Positions 33,264 to 44,104 of a stretch of 64,000 nt of DNA are shown here, one piece after another; position 1 is the stretch's first letter, and each line of letters begins with the position of its first letter. Source of the stretch: Silene latifolia (taxonomy: Eukaryota > Streptophyta > Magnoliopsida > Caryophyllales > Caryophyllaceae). The translations under genes were made by a program, and so were the position numbers. The notes beneath the pieces were generated by a model that worked only from the letters and a program-made list of their open reading frames with translations, did not search any database and was not told where the DNA came from. Location: NCBI RefSeq assembly GCF_048544455.1, contig NC_133534.1, forward strand, positions 123,962,269 to 124,026,268, given 5' to 3'.

Positions 33264-33682
33264 ATATAGTAACCCCAAAAGAATACAAATGACAAGGGAA
33301 TGAAACTTACCAACAGTAGAACAAGAACTACACGCAAGGATTACGACGATTTGCACACACAACGAGATTAGAGGATGATTAGGGAGTGATTAGGGAGAGA
33401 TCGTAGAAATGATAAAGCTTTCAAATGATATTAGAAACTGACGCGGAAATATAAAATACCCTAAACATTCCCTAATCAAACCGTCGAAATAACACTCCGC
33501 CAAACCGGACACTCGGTCGAGTAAGTGTATACTCGGCCGAGTGTCCCATACTCGGTCGAGTGTTCACTTTACTCGGCCGAGTGTTCCTCGGCAGAACCAA
33601 AACAACACACAACCTCAGCACTACTCGGCCGAGTAGGCTCTACTCGGTCGAGTAGTCACCAAGGAAAATCCGTAGTGTTACA
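33264..33682 (-). repeat. LARD-D 3' LTR, part b
   Basis: This remainder of the LTR after COP-E ends GTGTTACA at 33682. It carries six 12-bp palindromes ACTCGGTCGAGT/ACTCGGCCGAGT at about 33510-33655, repeated in the other LTR at 39550-39695. Confidence 0.9.
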
Positions 33683-33719
33683 ATCTTCCCCCCTTAAAAA
33701 GAACTTCGTCCCGAAGTTC
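33683..33719 (-). other. LARD-D polypurine tract and inverted repeat
   Basis: On the minus strand a perfect inverted repeat GAACTTCGGGACGAAGTTC (33701-33719) is followed by T-rich and then AAGGGGGGAAGAT sequence directly before the LTR. A second, slightly altered AACTTCG...CGAAGTT repeat with similar flanks lies at 34101-34117. This arrangement is familiar from Tekay/Del elements. Confidence 0.7.
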
Positions 33720-36700
33720 ACACTCCACTATAAAACAAAGCACAACCCTACGCCACAAGACTATACCAACCACATATAACAACACCAAGGAACTATACAA
33801 GTCACCACAAAATCATTATCCCGACTCAAAGCAAACATCGAACAAAACAAAACACGACCGTGAAGTTCCAACCCAACCTATAAAACATGGACACTTAACA
33901 CCAACTCCACAAACAACATGGCGCACGATATCGTCTCAACTATAGCATAGGCTCCCAATACTGGCTCCATAACATTACCCAATAACCACAAAATAATGTT
34001 GTCAACCTTGTATCGCTTCCATAACACTCAATAGCACTCAATCCACAAAAGAAGATCAATCATCAAAACGGAATGTTACATTCTATCATCCTTAAAACGA
34101 ACTTCGTCCTCGAAGTTTACTCAAACACATAAACATCATCTTCCGACTGTCAAAACTATTGGACTCACAATCGTAATCATTCAACTGTCAACACTATTGA
34201 AATATTCTCTCATTCCTTAACATCGGACTACTACAGCACGATCATGACCTTATTAAAATCAACACAAATATCCGTCCTTTATGCTACACCAACACTCTAC
34301 TTCCAATTATACCACCATATGCACAACCATAAAAATCTCTTTTATCGCATCCTACTCCTCTTAAGATAAATGTTACGTCCTCGTAACTCGCTATTACTAA
34401 ATCCTAGCTATATATTCTCCTTATTCCCATCACCACCGCATGACAAAGATAACCACTTATAATCTGAACAGTCGCCATGCATATATCTTAGGCTCTCTTA
34501 CTTAAACAACTCTCATCCTTCAATTCACTCGTCACACCCCCTAACCTATACCTCAAAATCCTTAACTTAACCCAAAACTTCAACTCTTCCACATTACCGC
34601 AATATGACATATATCTTTATATAAACTATATAAAACTCATATCACCAAAAGCATAATTCACACTCCACACTTGTTACGTACACTCACACTAGATCCTCAA
34701 GTTCTTTTCTTTCATTACCGCAAAACTCATACATAACTGAACATGACACTAATTCCCAATATCCTGCACTCACTATCTCAACAAAAGATTATGAACCACT
34801 TGTCGCTTTCAGATCATTACAACACATATTCCACGAATCACTTGCCATGACTATGACTACCGATGCCTCATCTTAAAACAAGATAAAAATTACTGTAACA
34901 ACTTCTCACAACTGTGTCCCATCAACAGAATATCACTATACCATGATAACAACGAAAACATATACAACTCTCTTCCACATCATACTCTACCCTCATTCCC
35001 AAACTGAAACTGGTAAGAAACATCAACAAAACAAAACAACAGTCTTTATGTTCAACCAAAACTCACAAGGAACAGCAGCAAACAAAACAACAATCTATGT
35101 TTAACTGGTATGCACTTACGAAAACTTGTATTATAGTCATCTCACCTACTCCACCACAACCGGTGACAACATCGCAACATTGCCACCAACAGCCGCACCA
35201 CAGTGCGAAAATACCCGCATCACAACAGTAAGTACCGTGCCCGGATCACCACCCGAGGCACCACAACCACACCGATAGACATCACAACATACACAATCCC
35301 ATAAACACTGACTCAATATAACATCTTGGACAACAAACTTACTCAAAACTGCTTTACCAGATCAGAACACCATGCATAATAAGGAATAAATAGACAAGAA
35401 TCTCATGCATACCATCCATACTTTTCATGGAATAAACCTATATCATGAATACACATGCAAGTATAACCAGTCTTGTCAGACCACCCAAACTATCACTTTT
35501 TTTATCATCATTTCATTAAGTTACCGTATCCAACATATATTACAAACATTCATATAACAACTTTATGACTATCACACCATACCGCATCTCGTGAGGTCAC
35601 AACCTCACACAAACATTTACATACTCCTAAGACCCATAATCACATCCAAATAGCCAATCCTGATTACGTAAGTTACCACTTGACAATGAATACCTCTTAT
35701 CCGGACTTAACTCAGGTGCCCTTCATAACATATCTTCTTTTACACACAATTATCACCACCCGGCGAACGTAGCCATAACATCTGTACCCAACTACTAACG
35801 AATACCTCATATATCCATACCTTAAAAATCCCTCACAACCAAACATTAATCACCTCCACAAAATCAACCTCATTAGAACAACTAACTTCCCTAAAATAAC
35901 ATCGTCCTCAACCACTAGTGACAATACTATGACACCAACATTTTTCATGTGACTACTCTCTTACTATCACTTCTTAATATAACAATCCTTTTCCTCCATT
36001 TGGTTCTCATCCCAAACGACAAACATCAAATATATCAACAAAAATCACCTCAACACTATTTCCAATTTCATCCGTAATCGTATCGTCACCCGACTCACCA
36101 CCAAAATCTCATATCGTGCAAATTCTTTACCCAACTTTTGCTTTCTTTAATTCCTCGAAACTCATGATTATCATGTTGTCCTGGAACTTCTATATAACTG
36201 TAACTCAAATCCTCATGATAGTATCATACATCTCTACGATTCCTTACTTTTATATCACATATCCTCAGTGAACATGTTCCTAGTTTTACTCCCCTTATTC
36301 TTTTCTTTTACCCTCGACAAACTCCCTTAATGATTCAACTCTTCATTATTTCTGTCTAACTCTTAAGTGCTCCGGTTACGTTCACATTGCTCCAAACTCA
36401 ATCCCCATTATTTTATGTCGATATCATCTCACTCTTTCTTACCATGGGTCTTCTCTCATTATACTATAACTCCCAATTGTCACTAATCTATCCATAAAAT
36501 CAACGTTTAAAGTTCAACCAATTGCATCTCCCTTTTTACATCACTAGGAAACCAAAATTCATCTCATACCGTTAATTGCCCTAAGAATTACTCACTAGGC
36601 TCACATCGTGATATTCAAAATTCCCAAATAAACTGCTATCTACTCATCGCGGCATAACTTGACCTCACTATACACTATTCGTTTCCATCTCTTATAACGA

Positions 36701-37117
36701 CCTTTTATCACATATATCCTTAAGCAACTCAATCCAAACCGTCTCCCTCCATAAATCCTTACACATCCCAATACGCCACTATTCGTATCACTCATCTCAA
36801 TCTTTCATTCGCACGTTTCTTTACACTTACATCACCCTTGACCATATGCACTTACTTTTATATTACTCAACCCATGACTATATCACTTATCATATCTCAC
36901 AAAACATGCTCCTTGTCTCAATGAGCTCATCAATCTACTTTTTCTTGTTCCACTATCCCTCACAACCACATATTAACACATGTATTCCTTTCCCAACACA
37001 TGTCCTTCACAAGCCAGAATACTCCTTGTCATAACATCCGGTAACTTACGTATCAAGACCGTCTCTCATATAAAAGAATGCGTTAAGACTCAAAACATAC
37101 ATGTGTATATACCCTAT

Positions 37118-37216
37118 GACTCAAAACAATGAAAAACATAGCCACCGGCTCAAAACAAAAGTAAAACATAGCCACCGACTCAAAACAAAAGTAAGAACAT
37201 AGCCACCGACTCATAG
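37118..37216. repeat. Short tandem repeat ACATAGCCACCGACTCAAAA
   Basis: About three imperfect copies of a 30-34-bp unit containing ACATAGCCACCG(A/G)CTC and CAAAACAAAAGTA, just outside the palindrome array. Confidence 0.8.
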
Positions 37217-37230
37217 TGGCCGCCCAACGA

Positions 37231-37530
37231 GGTACTCGGTCGAGTACATAACATACTAGGTCAAGTACAAGGTACTCGGTCGAGTAACTATATTACTCGG
37301 TCGAGTTTTCGACTCCAGAAGCAACTCATTTGCCGCAGAAGGATTACTCGGTCGAGTATTGGGAATACTCGGCCGAGTAGACCTTACTCGGTCGAGTATA
37401 AGACTACTCGGCCGAGTTCACGACTCCAGACGCTAAACAGTATTATCACAGAAAGATTACTCGGCCGAATATGGAATACTCGGTCGAGTGTAAAAGACAC
37501 TCGGCCGAGTAGGGACTACTCGGTCGAGTA
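37231..37530. repeat. ACTCGG(T/C)CGAGT palindrome array inside LARD-D
   Basis: About a dozen 12-bp palindromes ACTCGGTCGAGT or ACTCGGCCGAGT, some with one mismatch, spaced roughly 15-40 bp apart, often alternating between the T and C forms. The same motif occurs six times in each LTR. CpG-rich, with no coding. Confidence 0.9.
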
Positions 37531-38378
37531 TAGGCGCAGTTCTCAGCACCGTCCAGTTTTCGTAAAACAGTCATATCTCACTCGTTACTTGGTCAATCTG
37601 GGCGTGTGACCTATCGTTAGAATCGTAAGAGGACAAGCTATCACCTCAACTTGGAATCACAGCAATATCTTTTCTAGAACTCGACTTATGACAGTTTTAA
37701 GACAACCCTTCCAAAATCGGTTTGTATACAAATCAAAATTTCTTTTCAAAACAACTTTAACATGCATAAAACGAACAATAACGACCCAATGCTTCTAAAA
37801 ACCAGTACATAGTTGAACATTTATCATATTCACATTGAAATTAAACACCACATTTACATGTACAGACGCATGACCTTAATCACATGCTTCTACCAACAAT
37901 CAAGCATTAAAATCATCATATTCATATGCACATGTACCACTACCATACTTCATGCTCAACATTGTATTAAACAGGTAACATGATCACACTCTTCATGCTC
38001 AATATCAACCAGATACAATTTCACAATTCACTTTTCATCTTTTACCATGTTCCAACACTTAACATGCCAACATATTCCATGCTCAAAGTTTCAACATCAA
38101 CAAATCGTCGATACATCTTTCAACTACTACCATATTCCACTTCTTTCCTCATTTAATCCAACCATGCACAAGATTCAAACTACAGATATCAAACACACAT
38201 AACTCAAACATACAACAGTTTCTCCCCCATGTGACCGGCTTGAGATCGTAAGGGCCTTAGTGCGACTCCGGGACGTCTCCCAAGTCTTTGCGGTAGCTCC
38301 AAACAACTCTCCCCGGGTTCATTTTATTTAGACTCCCTAAGTTCATTGAGTTCATTAGTTTTAGGTGCCGGAATCGTC

Positions 38379-38392
38379 GGCTCACGATACCA
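38379..38392 (-). other. LARD-D primer-binding site
   Basis: On the minus strand TGGTATCGTGAGCC follows the 5' LTR after three bases. It resembles the initiator tRNA-Met complement (TGGTATCAGAGCC) with a small difference in the middle. Confidence 0.75.
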
Positions 38393-38395
38393 CTT

Positions 38396-39723
38396 TGTAA
38401 CACCCGCTCATACCAGGGTACCTTACCAAGGACTACCCTAGCATGGAAGGTTGTTACCATCTCGGTTTCCGAGGTTAGTATATCAAAGTTACAATTTCCA
38501 AACAACATTTATATAAAGTATAAAGAGTTAGCTAATACATTATCGCAAACCAACTCAAACTAAAAGTGTAAGAACTTCAATACAACTGAAATCATTGACG
38601 GCTAAACTCATAACGGCGGAAACTAGACTCGAAGTGATGTCTCCCCATGTCTGTCCCATAACTAAACATCTGCATTACCTGTCACAATCTGCTCACCATC
38701 CCCGAATGGATCACCGCAGTTTTACAAAACAACAACACGGGGGTCGTACTACTCAATCAATATAAGACCACAACAATACAAGCAGCTGATCATCGATTCC
38801 ACACAGTAACCGACTACACACCGAAGTGTGTAGCCCTGCCAGATTACCCATCGCAACAGGTAATCCTCACCGCCAGTGGGTGACCGCAGCCCATCCCCAC
38901 CTAGTCCAGCTCATCAACGAGCGACTATCAATCCCTGTCCCTTAATGTGCACATCCCCTCCCGTGGCGGGTTCCACGGAGGGCGAACTAGGGTGTGAAGC
39001 CACTCCCGCAAGTGACTCCACCACAATCACAATCACATGACATCACAGCCATCTCAATCCGCTCATACCAACATCGTCTCAACAATCCCCATACTCCGAT
39101 GATCGCAGAGATAACAACAATTACAACAAGCACAATCTCAAATCAATTGACAGTAAACTGAGTAGGGAAACCCTACCTTTTCGCAATCCGCTTACGCTGC
39201 AATCAACCATACAAATGCATAACGAATATCATATTGTCACCTACAACAATAATCACATAATACAATTACACTTTGCACAATCCCATTTTCCCCCAATTCC
39301 ATATATATAGTAACCCCAAAAGAATACAAATGACAAGGGAATGAAACTTACCAACAGTAGAACAAGAACTACACGCAAGGATTACGACGATTTGCACACA
39401 CAACGAGATTAGAGGATGATTAGGGAGTGATTAGGGAGAGATCGTAGAAATGATAAAGCTTTCAAATGATATTAGAAACTGACGCGGAAATATAAAATAC
39501 CCTAAACATTCCCTAATCAAACCGTCGAAATAACACTCCGCCAAACCGGACACTCGGTCGAGTAAGTGTATACTCGGCCGAGTGTCCCATACTCGGTCGA
39601 GTGTTCACTTTACTCGGCCGAGTGTTCCTCGGCAGAACTAAAACAACACACAACCTCAGCACTACTCGGCCGAGTAGGCTCTACTCGGTCGAGTAGTCAC
39701 CAAGGAAAATCCGTAGTGTTACA
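38396..39723 (-). repeat. LARD-D 5' LTR
   Basis: Uninterrupted 1328-bp LTR, TGTAACACCC...GTGTTACA, nearly identical to the split 3' LTR. Six palindromes at 39550-39695. Confidence 0.93.
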
Positions 39724-41127
39724 CAACAAAATCCCCGCGGATTGTTAAGGAGCCAAACAAGAGAAGAACCCTGTGTCACGATCCGAGCGGCTTAAGCTCA
39801 GGACGAGCGTACCAGAGCTCGATCCGAGCGTCCCGACTGCCAGCCTGAGCGGATCTTCTTACAGGACATGACGTGCTTCAGGTGAGGACGAGCGGATCCT
39901 GGTGGGAGTTGCAAGCACGATACGCGCATGTCCCTCGGGAGTTGCAATTCCTCAAGCTTCTCTTAGGGTCCTAATAGTCATTTAAGCCCATAGTAACCCT
40001 AATCCTTGTACTTAATTTTAGTATAAATACCCCATTGTACTACCTAGATTTTCATCAATTCTTAATCAATCCTTAATCATCTCTTAATCAACTCTTAATA
40101 TCATCTTAATCTAGTCTTAATTTAGTTGTAATACACTTCTCAATATTAATTACATTTTAATATTTCCTTAATTTCTCAATTGTTCTTAGTTTAGTTGGGT
40201 AATTAGAAGATTATTGGGGTTTATTGGAGGATTGACAACCTTCCATCAATCATCAAGATTACTTCTATTATTCTTTGCTTTATTATCTTGGATCATCTCA
40301 ATAGGTATAATCTCTTTTTACCCTTGTTCAATTATTATTAATCACATCATTTATTCATCATGTATTGCTTTGTTAGTATGATTGACAACCTTATTAGCAT
40401 GCTAAACTTGATCATGAGTGAGTAGTCCTTTAGCTAGGGCTAATGGGGAATTAGGGGAACCAAACATGGGAATTGATCTATGCTTAATCTAATATGTTTT
40501 CATAATTAAATTGCTTACTTGTTGTGATTTCAACCTATGCACATGTTCTGTTTGATGAAATGCGAGCCTATGAATCCTTGCATTTTTTACCCATCTCTTA
40601 TCATTTCATTGAGGCTTGTAAGATATAAACCAACTCGTGCCTCATTAGACCATGCATAGAGTTGAATAGTAGGAGACTAAGTCGACTTGTAGGTATTGTA
40701 CAGTCTAGACGACTTGGCTCCGGGACCTAAATCTTCCTAGGGATTGTAAGATATATACACTAACTCGATCTCATCACAACAATAAGTGCTTGCTTCTAAA
40801 TTGAGAACATGTTCGTATGATCTATTTCCATGAATCCCCTATGAACCCATGACACCCTAGTGCTTTTAATCAATTGTTTACAAACCCCTTTATTTGCTTT
40901 ACTTTATTTTCATTAATTTACATTCATCTTGTTGATTAGTTTAGTTTACATCTTAGCTCAACCCAATTTGTGACACCCTAAGACATAGCTACTTGCAATT
41001 GAAAATCCTACATCAATACCCGTCCCTTGGGATCCAAACTTTATTTACCTCTTTACTAAGATTAGTTTGTGAAGTTATAAATATTGTTTTGGTTGGTAGA
41101 TTTTGACGACGAGTTTTAACCGGACCA
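39724..41127 (+). repeat. Copy B 5' LTR, second part
   Basis: Resumes after LARD-D with the duplicated CAACA and ends CCGGACCA at 41127. It includes CGAGCG-type motifs (39765-39905) and a TATAAATA box at 40022-40029. Combined LTR length is about 1.69 kb. Confidence 0.9.
40022..40029 (+). promoter_or_regulatory. TATA box of the copy B LTR
   Basis: TATAAATA followed by CCCC, repeated at 58305-58312 in the 3' LTR and, on the minus strand, at 12980-12987 in the solo LTR. This is the likely core promoter of the Athila-type elements. Confidence 0.6.
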
Positions 41128-41131
41128 AAAA

Positions 41132-41149
41132 TGGCGCCGTTGTCGAGGA
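41132..41149 (+). other. Copy B primer-binding site (tRNA-Asp type)
   Basis: TGGCGCCGTTGTCGAGGA, differing from the copy A site in two bases, begins four bases after the LTR. Confidence 0.88.
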
Positions 41150-41265
41150 CGGTATTCAATTGATTTGATTTTCGTTAATTGTTTTTAGTTGTGTCTTTCT
41201 TTACCTTGGGGAAGTCAATCTCCTCAAGGTTATTCTAATTGTTTTCGAGTTGTTTGATATTTTGC

Positions 41266-42811
41266 ATGACTAGGAGATCACAAGGTAATTTATTACCTAT
41301 TGATTTCGAGATTGAAAGGAACTTAACCAATAATAGAAGAGTTGCTAGAGGTACTTCAAGAGTTGTAGGTATTGGAGAGATTGTGGACATTCAACCAAAT
41401 AACATTGAGTTTGTCAACCCTTTTGCAAGAGAAGGAGAGGATAACCCAATTCAAAACCCACCACAAAATCAACTTACAATGCCTAAATTTTCATCACATT
41501 CCGTACCAACCGAGGAGAACCTACCAAACGGTACTCCTACACCACCACATTTAACCGGTAATTTCATTGCCAAATCCGCATTCATACAATTAGTTAAGAG
41601 AAGTCAATTTGGAGGGATGCCTAGTGAAGACCCTCATTCACATATGGAAACTTTTTGTGACTATTGTGATGCAATTTCTCAAATCGGAGTTACTCAAGAC
41701 CAAATTCGATGGGTGTTATTCCCTTTTTCTTTGATCGGTACCGCAAAGCAATGGTTGAAAAGCCTAGACAAGGCTACCCTTGGTATTGATTCATGGAAGA
41801 AGTTAGCACTTGCCTTCTACAAGAAATTATATCCTCCAGAGAAGACTAATATGTTGAGAGCCCAAATCACCGGGTTCAAGCAAAGGGATGAGGAATCATT
41901 ATATGAAGGATGGGAGAGATTTAAGGACACTTGTCGTTCTTGTCCACACCATGGACTTAGTGAGTGGTTCCTTGTGCAACAATTTTGAAATGGTTTATAT
42001 GAAGACTCACGCAATGTTCTTAATATGGGATCCAATGGGATGTTTACCGAAGTTGATGACAATCAAACATGGGCCAAAATCGAAGAGATGGCGGATCATA
42101 ATTCCCAATATAGTAAGCCTCGAAAGGCCACAAGAGGAGGAAAGCATAAGGTAGATTCCATCACTCAATTGGGTGCTCAACTAAGTGCTCATATCGACAC
42201 CATCAATTTGAAGTTTGAGAAGGTCATGGCTAAGCTTGATGAAGCTTCCAAATCACCCAAACAACATGTTAATGCTATGGTAGCATCATCCTCAATCCCA
42301 AGCGGAGTATGTGAATTTTGGAACCTTGGGACATGATCAAAATGAATGTAGGGGAACAAATGAACAAGTAATGCTTTCCAAGCATACAAGAATGGCACCT
42401 CTTATTCCAACTACTATAACGAGAATACCAAATTTCATCCAAATCTTTCATACAAGAGTCAAAATGTCCAAAACCCCCAACCCACATACACCCCACCTCC
42501 AATGAGAAATCAAGCCCAAAGACCCTTTTTCAACCAAAGCCAAGGTTATCAAAATCAACCTTCTTACAACCAATCAAATGACCAAAGCTTTGATGCCCAA
42601 AAAGCGGTCCTCAAAATGCAAAAGAACCAACAAGAATTCTTCACCCAAATGCAAAAAGATAGCTAAGCTAACGAAATCACCATCAACAACATTCTTGCCC
42701 ACACCAAAATGTTAGAGACTCAAATGACTCAATTAGCATCTTCTACCTCTCAAAGACAAAAAAAAAAAAAAGCAATTACCTCCTTAAGGTAACCCACCTA
42801 CAAGACATGAG
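41266..42811 (+). pseudogene. Copy B Gag (capsid and broken zinc knuckle)
   Basis: ATG 41266 opens MTRRSQGNLLPIDFEIE. The capsid domain is clear (FGGMPSEDPHSHMETFCDYC, WVLFPFSLIGTAKQWL, SWKKLALAFYKK) and ends at TGA 41986-41988, where copy A has TGG (Trp in FWNGLYEDSRN). The frame continues with MFTEVDDNQTWAKIEEM. The zinc knuckle region near 42310-42355 is frameshifted, so the CCHC pattern of copy A is lost. Another stop lies at 42664-42666, and an A13 run near 42762 replaces the NGQ codons. COP2 inserted at 42812 after CCTACAAGACATGAG; the gene resumes at 51587. Confidence 0.88.
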
Positions 42812-44084
42812 TGTTGGAATATGTGTCCTCCGACAATAATGCGATCACGACTATTGATCATGATGATCACATGTTTAAATCTCATTATAAAGAATACAAT
42901 TGGGAAGTAATATTGTTACTGTCAACTGGTCAACATATATCGGTAATGATTGGCTGACTAGAGTTTGACATTACTGTCGTGTGACGGTGGTGATCAGTTG
43001 ACCCCCTAGGTCATACCTATAGGGCAACACTCTTAATTGATTATTTAATTAATCGTATAATGTTACGAGTTAATTAAATTACTTGAAAATTGACGGACGA
43101 TTTTGGAAGTATAATTTACGTATCATTTTGAAATGTGATTAAATGAGATACGGTCTGAGTAATTGAATTGTATCATTACTCGGATGAAATTAATGTTTAA
43201 AGAAACAATCAAAAATTGAATGAATTATTATAAATACAATCTGTTGTGATTTATAAATGGTAAAATTTTTGGCACCAGTAATTATGAAATTACTAAGTCG
43301 ATTTTTGTATGTGACGTATTTTTGATGATACGTTGATTTTTAATATGTTAAAAATACATAACAAATTTATGTGACATGTGACATGTGGCATATTGACAAT
43401 TGACAAAAATAATATGGAATCCATATTAACTCAAGTGGGCCGAAAATTAGAGGAGTTTTAAGCTAATTATATGTTGATTATAATTAGTGGAGGGCATGAT
43501 GATTACCCTAGTAACTAGCCATGCAACCCTATGGTTTATTGTAAAGAACAATTTTTCCATGCATTGGCTCTCCTCCCACTACCCTTGTCCGGTTTTTAAG
43601 AAGAGAAAAGCTTTGGGGTTTTCTCTTAATTTTTACCTCATATACAATAATGTAATTGTATTGTTTATTCACTTTTTGACTCATCCAAAATAAGATTTCT
43701 AGAGAGATAAAAAAGCTCTCTTATTCTTCCTCATAAAAACCAAAAATATCAAGTGTATTGTAATATTTTTGGGTCATTTTTCTACTAAATTAATATTGTA
43801 CTAGTTCTTATAATATTAATTAGATTAAGAGTTAAGCTTTGGGTATTATTCCTAAGGAGAGATCCTACACTTGGATCTTGTTCTTTCATTAAAGGAAAGC
43901 TCAAGAACAAAAGAAAAGGAGATTTCTTTTGTGCCCATTTGAACCGAAATTTCAATGTAAGGATATGATTTCTTCTCTATTTTATTATATTGTTTGCATG
44001 CATAAAATCCGTATTTAATTTTATGACAAATTATTTCGACATATATGAGTATGTTAGTATGTATATAGATCTACATTTCCTTCA
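42812..44084 (+). repeat. COP2 5' LTR
   Basis: This 1273-bp LTR has the conserved hairpin CGGTAATG/CATTACTG at 42941-42948 with 42969-42976, followed by the GTGACGGTGGTGATCAG segment shared with COP1 and, with a few changes, COP-E. Confidence 0.93.
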
Positions 44085-44086
44085 AT

Positions 44087-44103
44087 TGGTATCAGAGCCA
44101 CGG
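44087..44103 (+). other. COP2 primer-binding site
   Basis: TGGTATCAGAGCCACGG, complementary to initiator tRNA-Met, two bases after the LTR. Confidence 0.88.
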
Positions 44104-44104
44104 T

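Larger units (their letters stand above)
33720..38378 (-). other. LARD-D interior, non-coding and strongly strand-skewed
   Basis: No reading frame here resembles a protein, and ORFs such as 35146-35346 (minus) and 36846-37034 (plus) have no domain. The plus strand is very poor in G over most of 33720-37200: hand counts give 24 C and 1 G at 34501-34560, and 17 C and 3 G at 36301-36360. The element's sense strand is therefore C-poor. Near the 5' end (37231-37530) is a palindrome array, and at 37118-37216 a short tandem repeat. Confidence 0.7.
28121..39723 (-). mobile_element. LARD-D: large non-coding Tekay/Del-like LTR element
   Basis: The ends are TGTAACACCC and GTGTTACA, with the 5-bp duplication CAACA (28116-28120 and 39724-39728). 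The primer site (38379-38392) and the G-rich polypurine tract (33683-33700) place it on the minus strand, with 3' LTR 28121-33682 (split by COP-E) and 5' LTR 38396-39723. The 4.7-kb interior has no reading frame with recognisable protein, so it fits a large retrotransposon derivative. The LTR ends and the AAGTTC...AAGGGGGG segment before the LTR recall Tekay/Del chromoviruses, the likely source of its enzymes. The LTRs are nearly identical by eye. Confidence 0.88.

Noticed and set aside
37231-37530. CRISPR-like regular array
   Set aside because: The repeats are 12-bp palindromes with variable short spacers inside a plant LTR element; no cas genes and a eukaryotic context.
38257-38508. 83-residue minus-strand ORF at the LARD-D primer site
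   Set aside because: It starts in the LTR, crosses the primer site, and has no similarity to any retroelement protein.
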